Below the pieces are notes generated by a model, which made no database searches, was not told the origin of the DNA, and saw only the letters and a program-made list of their open reading frames with translations. This document shows positions 1 through 9,300 of a stretch of 64,000 nucleotides of DNA, in pieces. Within the stretch, counting starts at the first letter, position 1. The number at the start of each line of letters is the position of its first letter. A program made the translations under genes and the position numbers. The stretch is taken from contig NZ_OBDR01000002.1 in NCBI RefSeq assembly GCF_900215215.1, positions 1 to 64,000 of the forward strand, written 5' to 3'. The DNA is from Methanohalophilus euhalobius. GTDB lineage: Archaea; Halobacteriota; Methanosarcinia; Methanosarcinales; Methanosarcinaceae.

Positions 1-404
1 ACCGTACATCCCACAAGTGAATAGTCATATTTGGAATTATCACACACTGTTGCACCAAAGACTGAACCTGCAGGGACAATACCCTGTGGTATCTCACCGT
101 TTAATATGTCGTTTCCAAGATGGATTGGTTCATAATCACCATTTGGATGTATCATATGTATGTCAATGGGTGCCCCACTGTAAAAATGCCAGATTTCTTC
201 CTGTTTTATTGTGTGAAGTGCTGAAAATTCGCCTTGTTTTAATAAAAAGTAGATTGCCGTGGAAAACGCATGATCTATAGTAAATCTTTTCGGTAGGTAT
301 TGGTGTTTGATGGTTTCCCCGGATCTGTATGTTTCTTTAAAAAACCCACCTTCGGGGTGCTTGCTCATATCAAGGTATTTTATGATTTCATCAGCGTTGT
401 TCAT
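1..404 (-). CDS. Cupin-fold protein, DUF985 family (C-terminus outside window)
   Basis: The reverse strand reads MNNADEIIKYLDMSKHPEGG and continues for 134 codons to the window edge, so the C-terminus is missing. The PEGGFFKETYRS stretch, then STAIYFLL, SALHTIKQEEIWHFYSG and a PQGIVPAG turn are the pattern of the DUF985 RmlC-like cupins. These are small beta-barrel proteins of unknown substrate. An AGGAGAT ribosome site lies just upstream of the ATG. The gene is divergent from the cas operon and is not evidently part of it. Confidence 0.8.
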   Translation of the reverse strand, partial: MNNADEIIKYLDMSKHPEGGFFKETYRSGETIKHQYLPKRFTIDHAFSTAIYFLLKQGEFSALHTIKQEEIWHFYSGAPIDIHMIHPNGDYEPIHLGNDILNGEIPQGIVPAGSVFGATVCDNSKYDYSLVGCT

Positions 405-485
405 GGTTATCTCCTGAATTGTATTAAGGTACTTTAAGCCCTTGCTTTAGTGGATATTGTGAGATCACTATGACATGTTCATAAA

Positions 486-497
486 AAATATTTATAC
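486..497 (+). promoter_or_regulatory. Putative TATA box of the cas6-cas4-cas1-cas2 operon
   Basis: An A/T-only stretch AAATATTTATAC lies about 22-33 bases before the cas6 ATG at 519. That is the right distance for an archaeal TATA box giving a leaderless or very short-leader transcript. No ribosome binding site is visible before cas6, which fits leaderless initiation. The assignment is by position and composition only. Confidence 0.45.
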
Positions 498-518
498 AAT
501 GCTAATCATGTGTCATAT

Positions 519-1247
519 ATGCGATGTAAAGTAAGCTTAAAAAAATTATCTTCTAATCCTATCCATTATGATTACCAGTATGGGTTGGCTTCTATATTAT
601 ATAAGCGTTTGACAACTGCAAATGTAGAACTTGCAAATGAAATTCATAGATATAAAGGTTTCAAGTTCTATACATTTTCCAATTTGATTGCAGAGGATAA
701 AATTCCTAATAACAAGGGTTTGAATTTTAGTAAAGCTCATTTTTTCATATCATCTCCTGACAATAAATTTATCAAAAGTTTTGTTGAGGGATTATTAATG
801 CAACCTGAGTTCTTTCTGGGAAAAAATGAACTGAAAGCGAATTTTACAATTGAAAATATAGAGTTGCTCGAAGAACCTAACTTTTCAGATAAATGTATTT
901 TCAGGACTCTTTCTCCTATCTATGTAAAAACCCAGAGAAAAAAACAGGATAAACTTGTTATGGTGGACCTCTATCCCAAGGAACCTAAATTCTATGATAA
1001 TTTATATAGAAATTTAGTAAACCGCTATGAGGAATACTATAAACAATCGTTGGATCATTACCATTTTGATGTTTTGGACGTCTACAATGTTAAACCCAAA
1101 CGCATATCGATTGGTAATACCCAAAGGCGTTGCAGTATCATGACTTTTGAAGTAGAGGCAAATCCCGAACTTATTGCTTTTGCATACAATGCAGGGTTTG
1201 GAGAAAAGAATGCAATGGGATTTGGATGTGTAGATATAGTGGAGTAA
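519..1247 (+). CDS. cas6: CRISPR pre-crRNA endoribonuclease Cas6
   Basis: This 242-residue protein matches the Cas6 family in length and layout: two ferredoxin-like halves and a C-terminal glycine-rich loop, GFGEKNAMGFG, at about residues 226-236. His43 in ELANEIHRYKG is a candidate catalytic residue. Cas6 cuts the repeat RNA of the adjoining array, leaving an 8-nt 5' handle, here expected to be AUUGAAAU. I start at ATG 519 because MRCKV is a typical Cas6 N-terminus; a GTG at 510 is possible. It is the first gene of the adaptation-side operon, one base before the cas4 frame opens. Confidence 0.9.
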   Translation: MRCKVSLKKLSSNPIHYDYQYGLASILYKRLTTANVELANEIHRYKGFKFYTFSNLIAEDKIPNNKGLNFSKAHFFISSPDNKFIKSFVEGLLMQPEFFLGKNELKANFTIENIELLEEPNFSDKCIFRTLSPIYVKTQRKKQDKLVMVDLYPKEPKFYDNLYRNLVNRYEEYYKQSLDHYHFDVLDVYNVKPKRISIGNTQRRCSIMTFEVEANPELIAFAYNAGFGEKNAMGFGCVDIVE

Positions 1248-1257
1248 GGTGTACCAT

Positions 1258-1860
1258 ATGGGGCAGATGAAAAACACTGATTCCGGAAAGAAGAGAGAGT
1301 CAGAACAACCAGATGTGGACCCAAATTCGTTTGCAGCCGTTTGGTCGGATTCAGTGCGTATAACTGGTGTAAAAGTTGCTTACTATCATATCTGCCATAC
1401 AAAACTCTGGCTTTTTTCTCATAATATTAATCTTGAGCAGGAAAATGCAAATGTACAAATTGGCAAGCAACTTCATGAAGATCGTTATAAGAAGAAAAGA
1501 AGGGATGTTACAATAGGTAATACCATGAGTATAGATTTCTTGGAAACAAAGGGTACAATCAGGATTCATGAGGTCAAAAAGACAAAGAAAATGGAAAAAT
1601 CCCATGAAGCACAATTGCTTTTCTATATCCACTATTTTAAGAAACAAGGTATTGAAGCAACGGGTGTTATCAATTATCCGCTACTGAATAAGACCCAGAA
1701 TATTACGCTGACTCCTGAAAATGAATCAACTCTTATTCAGGAAATAGAGGACATAAAGATAATAGTGCTTGGGAAGATGCCAAACCCGAAAAGAAAAAAG
1801 ATCTGTCCCAAATGTGCCTATTATGAATTTTGTTTTAGTGGTAGTGAGTATGAAGAATGA
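1258..1860 (+). CDS. cas4: CRISPR-associated exonuclease Cas4 (RecB-like, Fe-S)
   Basis: Cas4 trims and orients prespacers for Cas1-Cas2. The 200-residue protein shows the family's four cysteines: Cys46 in YYHICHTKLWLF and Cys183, Cys186 and Cys192 in ICPKCAYYEFC, which bind a 4Fe-4S cluster. The RecB-type nuclease residues are also present: His73, Asp93, Glu105-x-Lys107 and Gln119 followed by Tyr123. A GTG at 1249 would add three residues. The stop is TGA at 1858-1860, and the same frame then runs open straight into cas1, so the two proteins are separated by a single TGA and a short linker. Confidence 0.93.
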   Translation: MGQMKNTDSGKKRESEQPDVDPNSFAAVWSDSVRITGVKVAYYHICHTKLWLFSHNINLEQENANVQIGKQLHEDRYKKKRRDVTIGNTMSIDFLETKGTIRIHEVKKTKKMEKSHEAQLLFYIHYFKKQGIEATGVINYPLLNKTQNITLTPENESTLIQEIEDIKIIVLGKMPNPKRKKICPKCAYYEFCFSGSEYEE

Positions 1861-1872
1861 AGGGGGAATTTT

Positions 1873-2871
1873 ATTAAAAGCGAATATTATATCCTGCAGG
1901 ATGGTTATCTGAAAAGAAAAGAAAACACTGTCTATTTCCAGAATAAGGATGAAAGAAGACTTCTGCCCATAAACAAGATTTATTCCATCTATGCATACGG
2001 TAAATTATCTTTTTCTTCAGGGGTGGTTTCATATCTTGCTAAAAATGGAATCCCGATACATTTCTTTAATTACTACGGTTTTTATGAGGGTAGTATGTAT
2101 CCAAGGGAGACTTTGATAAGCGGTGACCTTGTGATCAATCAGTCTGCCCATTATCTGGATGATTCAAAGCGGAAGTATCTTGCAGGTAAGTTTATTGAAG
2201 GTGCATGTGGCAATATTCTTAAAAATTTGCGCTATTATTCAAGAAATGATGAATATCATCAGCAACTCAATGACTTTATAGGACGTATTGAGGATGAAAT
2301 TGTTAAACTGCCTGAGACTGATTCTATATCTTCAATGATGAATGTTGAAGGCAGATTGCGTGGCCTGTATTATCAGGCATTGGATGAGATTCTTCCTGAG
2401 GAATATATGATTGTTAAAAGAACCCGCAGGCCTCCGGAAAATAAGATGAACACCTTAATAAGCTTTGGTAATTCCCTGATGTACACTACTGTTCTTTCTG
2501 AAATCTATAATACGCAGTTGAACCCGACAATTTCCTACCTTCATGAACCGTTTGAAAGGCGTTTTTCCCTTTCTCTTGATGTAAGTGAAATATTCAAACC
2601 AATTATTATCGACAGGATTATTATGAAACTAGTCAATAAAAATATGCTTGATGACAATTGCTTCAGAGGCGAGATCGGGGATATGCTTCTTAGTGAGAAA
2701 GGAAAGAAGATATTTTTGCAGGAGTATAACGATAAGTTGGGTACAACAATCAAGCATAAAGGTCTCAACCGTAAAGTTTCATATAAAAGGCTTATAAGGC
2801 TGGAACTTTATAAACTTTCAAAGCACATCCTCGGAGTTGAGGAGTATAAGCCACTAGTGATGTGGTGGTAA
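1873..2871 (+). CDS. cas1: CRISPR integrase Cas1, apparently starting at ATT
   Basis: Cas1 integrates new spacers. The frame holds Glu159 ([11 protein letters not shown]), His224 ([10 protein letters not shown]) and Asp236/Glu239 (SLSLDVSEI), the catalytic E-H-D set. The first ATG/GTG/TTG in frame is GTG 2023, but starting there would remove about 50 residues of conserved N-terminal domain. Upstream the frame reads [20 protein letters not shown], a classic Cas1 beginning, preceded by an ATT codon at 1873 with GGGGG six bases before it. An ATT start gives 332 residues, the normal Cas1 length. Readthrough of the cas4 TGA at 1858 would instead give a Cas4-Cas1 fusion. Cas1 identity is certain; the start is inferred. 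Confidence 0.9.
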   Translation: MKSEYYILQDGYLKRKENTVYFQNKDERRLLPINKIYSIYAYGKLSFSSGVVSYLAKNGIPIHFFNYYGFYEGSMYPRETLISGDLVINQSAHYLDDSKRKYLAGKFIEGACGNILKNLRYYSRNDEYHQQLNDFIGRIEDEIVKLPETDSISSMMNVEGRLRGLYYQALDEILPEEYMIVKRTRRPPENKMNTLISFGNSLMYTTVLSEIYNTQLNPTISYLHEPFERRFSLSLDVSEIFKPIIIDRIIMKLVNKNMLDDNCFRGEIGDMLLSEKGKKIFLQEYNDKLGTTIKHKGLNRKVSYKRLIRLELYKLSKHILGVEEYKPLVMWW

Positions 2872-2872
2872 T

Positions 2873-3136
2873 ATGTATGTGATTGCTGTATATGATGTGG
2901 GGATTGATCGTCTGAATAAGGTTCGTATATTCCTTAAACAGTACCTCAATTGGGTTCAAAACAGTGTCTTTGAAGGAGAGCTTACAAAAGCTGAATACAT
3001 AAAGGTAAGGTCAGAAGTAAAAGAACTCATTGATGAAGATGTTGATTGCGTCTTTTTTTATCATGTCAGGGATAAGAAATATCTTGGTTTTGATGAAATG
3101 GGTACCAGAAAAACAAATATTGATACGATAATCTGA
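2873..3136 (+). CDS. cas2: CRISPR endoribonuclease-fold protein Cas2
   Basis: An 87-residue Cas2 that bridges Cas1 dimers during spacer integration. It begins MYVIAVYDVG with the conserved Asp8 at the end of the first beta strand, followed by the ferredoxin-like segment NKVRIFLKQYLNWVQNSVFEG. It starts one base after the cas1 stop, so it is translationally linked to cas1. It is the last gene before the array leader. Confidence 0.95.
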   Translation: MYVIAVYDVGIDRLNKVRIFLKQYLNWVQNSVFEGELTKAEYIKVRSEVKELIDEDVDCVFFYHVRDKKYLGFDEMGTRKTNIDTII

Positions 3137-3349
3137 TGTTTCTATGACATTTTCGTGGATGTTTATAAAGCTACTTCCAAATTAAAGATCCACGAAAATG
3201 AGCAATTTGGATTTTGAATTTTTGTTACATTTGCAGACTATTCATTGAATTGCTTTTTTTGAATAAACGTAACTGGAGACGCAATTACACACTTTTTTGT
3301 TGAATTATATTCGTCTCAATAAGCCTAAAATAAGATGAAATCCATCTTG
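3137..3349 (+). promoter_or_regulatory. CRISPR leader between cas2 and the first repeat
   Basis: This A/T-rich 213-base stretch lies immediately 5' of the first repeat, on the side from which repeats ending in ATTGAAAT are transcribed. It holds two spaced inverted repeats: TTTTCGTGGAT (3150-3160) with ATCCACGAAAA (3188-3198), 11 of 11 bases, and GAGACG (3276-3281) with CGTCTC (3312-3317). A TATA-like GTTTATAAAG sits in the loop of the first. Leaders recruit the Cas1-Cas2 integrase and drive array transcription; which element does which is not visible from sequence. Confidence 0.8.
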
Positions 3350-6300
3350 GTTATAATCAGACCTTAGAGGGATTGAAATGAACTCTTGAGAGTTCATTGA
3401 CGTCAGCCTTCTCAATGTTATAATCAGACCTTAGAGGGATTGAAATCACAGTTTGCAGAACTTGACGGCAGCGTATTGTCAAGTTATAATCAGACCTTAG
3501 AGGGATTGAAATTTCTCTCACCTCATATTCGAATACTTGTTACACTGATAGTTATAATCAGACCTTAGAGGGATTGAAATTAATACACATATCCATCTGC
3601 GCTGGATATATTATTGTGTTATAATCAGACCTTAGAGGGATTGAAATTGTTGGCAAACAATCATTTATATGAAACAGACCAGTTATAATCAGACCTTAGA
3701 GGGATTGAAATGTTACTTCCTGTGATGGTATAAATATTTCATCTACGGTTATAATCAGACCTTAGAGGGATTGAAATGTTCCGTGGGTGCGTATTAATGA
3801 TCCACAGCCTGCGTTATAATCAGACCTTAGAGGGATTGAAATACTCAAAAGGCGACACTTTCGAGATGCCTGTCAAGGGTTATAATCAGACCTTAGAGGG
3901 ATTGAAATTAAGCGCGCCGGGTTGCATTTCCTTTCCTCCTTTTTTTGTTATAATCAGACCTTAGAGGGATTGAAATGCATTTAATTCTTTTTGGGAAACT
4001 ATAAAAGATTTAGTTATAATCAGACCTTAGAGGGATTGAAATAGTCTTACCTTCTATCTTACCTTCTTTCATGTCATCGTTATAATCAGACCTTAGAGGG
4101 ATTGAAATACAGTATTTGAGGATTTAGAACATTACAAGAAACGTGTTATAATCAGACCTTAGAGGGATTGAAATGTTTATGTCGATATGATAATGCATTG
4201 ATACAATTAGTTATAATCAGACCTTAGAGGGATTGAAATATAAGTTCGGCTTCATTTTTATCTACCAAACCTTTCTTGTTATAATCAGACCTTAGAGGGA
4301 TTGAAATGTTATCGCTGTTTTTGTTACTGCATACGCCAGACAGTTATAATCAGACCTTAGAGGGATTGAAATCATGCTATTTCGTTCTGGAATGGAACGA
4401 CGTATTCCGTTATAATCAGACCTTAGAGGGATTGAAATTTTCCTAGTCTTATACTATCTAAAACATTGCAATCGTTATAATCAGACCTTAGAGGGATTGA
4501 AATTTAATCAGTTTGTACTTAGGTTGTTCGGGTTGCTTTGGTTATAATCAGACCTTAGAGGGATTGAAATACCAAGGCGTTTAGTATCGAAACCAGCAGG
4601 TATGTGTTATAATCAGACCTTAGAGGGATTGAAATGACGATGACACAACGATGGAAATAATACATGTTGGTTCACGTTATAATCAGACCTTAGAGGGATT
4701 GAAATGATGCACTATCGACAGTATTATAAGTAATCTGTGGTAGTTATAATCAGACCTTAGAGGGATTGAAATGAAATTCTGTTGTCTTCATCAAAAATAA
4801 TATTATAGTTATAATCAGACCTTAGAGGGATTGAAATTATTAAATATGTATAAGCATATAAATGAACTGAAAAAGTTATAATCAGACCTTAGAGGGATTG
4901 AAATGACAGATTGGATTTAGTACAACTGCTGAAATGGAAGGTTATAATCAGACCTTAGAGGGATTGAAATTCAAATAAGCATACCTTATATGGAACAATA
5001 CTGATAGTTATAATCAGACCTTAGAGGGATTGAAATGTAGTATGCTCACATTTCCGCATTGATATAGCACATGTTATAATCAGACCTTAGAGGGATTGAA
5101 ATATGACGTATCATTATCAGGTGTAACAAACTCAACACGTTATAATCAGACCTTAGAGGGATTGAAATACATTAATGTACATACATGTACAATGAACAAT
5201 GGCTATGTTATAATCAGACCTTAGAGGGATTGAAATGATATTGGTGGTAAAGAAGTTAGAGGTACGTTTAAGTTATAATCAGACCTTAGAGGGATTGAAA
5301 TTCGATTAAGCACATATCAAAGGTACTTATGCAATTCTGTTATAATCAGACCTTAGAGGGATTGAAATCCTCATCAATGGCTACTCCAGACATACTCCAG
5401 TAGGGTTATAATCAGACCTTAGAGGGATTGAAATTCAATTAAGCACATATCAAAGGTACTTATGCAATTGTTATAATCAGACCTTAGAGGGATTGAAATT
5501 ACATTACCCCAGAGATTTTCGATACCACGATAGACGTTATAATCAGACCTTAGAGGGATTGAAATATGTTTGGCACTGAACACTCTAAAACAACGTTTGT
5601 GTTATAATCAGACCTTAGAGGGATTGAAATACAGGGGAGGGAAAAATAGAAGACTACACGGAACATGTTATAATCAGACCTTAGAGGGATTGAAATGCAA
5701 CAGGTGAAGTTACTTATGGAAGCAATCCTAGGTTATAATCAGACCTTAGAGGGATTGAAATACTGTGTGGTAGAGTATTTCCCCAAAAAGCGCAATGGTT
5801 ATAATCAGACCTTAGAGGGATTGAAATAAAACAGAGCTGCATACCACGATGAGCCAGGGAAAGTTATAATCAGACCTTAGAGGGATTGAAATGAAAACCA
5901 CAGAGCAAGCCCCTGTGGATCAACAGGGTTATAATCAGACCTTAGAGGGATTGAAATAAGCCAAACGGTGAACCGTCATCATTCATAATAGTCGTTATAA
6001 TCAGACCTTAGAGGGATTGAAATCCGGCGAGGATGTCGATGAAAAAAAGTATGATGATGGTTATAATCAGACCTTAGAGGGATTGAAATATAATAACGGA
6101 TAAAATACAGAATAAAGTACAGAATGTTATAATCAGACCTTAGAGGGATTGAAATATCGTCCACAATTCCATTAGGGGCAACCACTCCAGAGTTATAATC
6201 AGACCTTAGAGGGATTGAAATGGACTTTCAATACTGGGCATTTCTATTTGTGGAGCAGTTATAATCAGACCTTAGAGGGATTGAAATGAAGATGATGTCG

Positions 6301-9300
6301 GTGGAGGTGTCTTCTAATGCCAGGTTATAATCAGACCTTAGAGGGATTGAAATGATATATGATGCATTGAGCCTGTAATCATAGGAATAGTTATAATCAG
6401 ACCTTAGAGGGATTGAAATATAATAGGGGCCAGTAATCTTTTTAAGGTGATTATAGTTATAATCAGACCTTAGAGGGATTGAAATACATCAGAAAGGATC
6501 GATATGCTTTGTCGTGCAAAATCGTTATAATCAGACCTTAGAGGGATTGAAATTAATAAGGATGTATGAAACATGCAACAAAAAATAAGTTATAATCAGA
6601 CCTTAGAGGGATTGAAATTCTGCTCATATTTCTTGTTGTTTTCCGTCTCGAGGTGGTTATAATCAGACCTTAGAGGGATTGAAATTCTCTAATCTTTTCT
6701 TCAAGTACTGCTTCAAGATTAGTTATAATCAGACCTTAGAGGGATTGAAATGGGAATCAAAGAAGGGCAAAAACTACCGTGATGCTGTGTTATAATCAGA
6801 CCTTAGAGGGATTGAAATCCATAGATTACGATATCTGCAGGCGATGAAAGGAATGTTATAATCAGACCTTAGAGGGATTGAAATGTAGTTATTCAACAAT
6901 GGGTTATGCAGGGCGCTCTGTTATAATCAGACCTTAGAGGGATTGAAATTTCAATTTGAAATTTGAGTGTGAAGAACCTTATGCATAGTTATAATCAGAC
7001 CTTAGAGGGATTGAAATTTATGCCTCACTCCTGATATACGAACGATGCATTGAGTTATAATCAGACCTTAGAGGGATTGAAATATTGATTGGGCAATTGA
7101 ACTTGCTGACAACACACAAGTTATAATCAGACCTTAGAGGGATTGAAATCGAGAATATACCCAATCAGACTCATGCCCGAAAAAAGTTATAATCAGACCT
7201 TAGAGGGATTGAAATAACCTTTTTATTTTTATTTATTACTGGTGTACCTGATATTGTTATAATCAGACCTTAGAGGGATTGAAATATAGGTTAACGTATT
7301 TTATCCTAATTGTACTATCGTGTTATAATCAGACCTTAGAGGGATTGAAATCTTGCTATATCTGTAGCACCATTATTGAAAATTCTGTTATAATCAGACC
7401 TTAGAGGGATTGAAATAACTTTATGCGTGGAAATGAGGGTATTGAGGAAATAGTTATAATCAGACCTTAGAGGGATTGAAATGTTTGTTTTTTACAATTT
7501 TAAGTCCACCCCGATTACGTTATAATCAGACCTTAGAGGGATTGAAATGTCATCAAAATCAGTTGCAGTAAGTACACCGCTTGAGTTATAATCAGACCTT
7601 AGAGGGATTGAAATTTTTATCACCTTATTGTAGTCACCAATACTAAATAAGTTATAATCAGACCTTAGAGGGATTGAAATTCATCATCTTCAAAATGATA
7701 TGTGCATAACGTATCAAGTTATAATCAGACCTTAGAGGGATTGAAATCATAAACAGAAACAATAAAAAGGATTGAACAAACATGGTTATAATCAGACCTT
7801 AGAGGGATTGAAATATTTGAGACAATACGATAGTACAATTAGGATAAAATGTTATAATCAGACCTTAGAGGGATTGAAATATGTACTTGAATGTACATAG
7901 ATGTAACTATTTGTGCCGTTATAATCAGACCTTAGAGGGATTGAAATGGCAGTACATCAATACAGGAATTTGAGTTTGACGGGTTATAATCAGACCTTAG
8001 AGGGATTGAAATCGATGCTTATGTGAAATCTTACGCTACAAGTCAGCCAAGTTATAATCAGACCTTAGAGGGATTGAAATGGAGATAGAAGAAAAGGAGG
8101 AGACAAAATGAGTATTGGTTATAATCAGACCTTAGAGGGATTGAAATATACCTAGCAGTGCAAAAATACCATACAACGCATACTGTTATAATCAGACCTT
8201 AGAGGGATTGAAATATTTTCAAAAAACTGGAGAAATTACAGCAGTCATAGTTATAATCAGACCTTAGAGGGATTGAAATACTGAGCATACGTTTAATACA
8301 ACATTGAATTTTGAGATGTTATAATCAGACCTTAGAGGGATTGAAATTATTTTTAAGGGATGTAGCACTAAATGACTTAAATCGTTATAATCAGACCTTA
8401 GAGGGATTGAAATATAGATACAAGTGCTGATTCAGTTATATCTATCATCATGTTATAATCAGACCTTAGAGGGATTGAAATTAGGATTGCAGTATTTTGA
8501 ATGCTTCTTGGTCTATTGTTATAATCAGACCTTAGAGGGATTGAAATAACTACATTAACAACTGAGGAAGTCGAAGATATTGGTTATAATCAGACCTTAG
8601 AGGGATTGAAATTAGTAAGTATCTAAAATCATATCATGGATAGACCGGTTATAATCAGACCTTAGAGGGATTGAAATCTGCGTCAGAGGGGCGATCTGTG
8701 AACGCTGTTTGTTTGTTATAATCAGACCTTAGAGGGATTGAAATTGAGTCTAAAAGACTCATGATACACATGCACAGCACATGCACGTTATAATCAGACC
8801 TTAGAGGGATTGAAATTAAAATGATTAATAAAACAGATTAATCTAACTTAACTGTTATAATCAGACCTTAGAGGGATTGAAATGACTTCTACCACACTCA
8901 TTGGAGCATTGTAACCAAAGTTATAATCAGACCTTAGAGGGATTGAAATTTGCCCTCCCGTTAGTAGCAGGTCTCGCAGCCGTTGGGTTATAATCAGACC
9001 TTAGAGGGATTGAAATATGATTATTCATTTGCTCTAATTCGGTAGGCGTGGATGTTATAATCAGACCTTAGAGGGATTGAAATTACTCTTTTATTCTTTA
9101 AAGGTTTATTTAATTGTGAGTTATAATCAGACCTTAGAGGGATTGAAATCATAACATTGATTATTCATAGACGGATATAGTGCCAGTTATAATCAGACCT
9201 TAGAGGGATTGAAATTTTTAAGTCTCTAATTAGTAATAGGTTGTCTAAGTTTAAAAGGCTGTTATAATCAGACCTTAGAGGGATTGAAATTCAGCAACAA

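Noticed and set aside
405-518. GTGAGATCAC-like partial palindrome between the cupin gene and cas6 as an operator
   Set aside because: Reversed, it does not match itself beyond GTG/CAC, so it is too weak to call.
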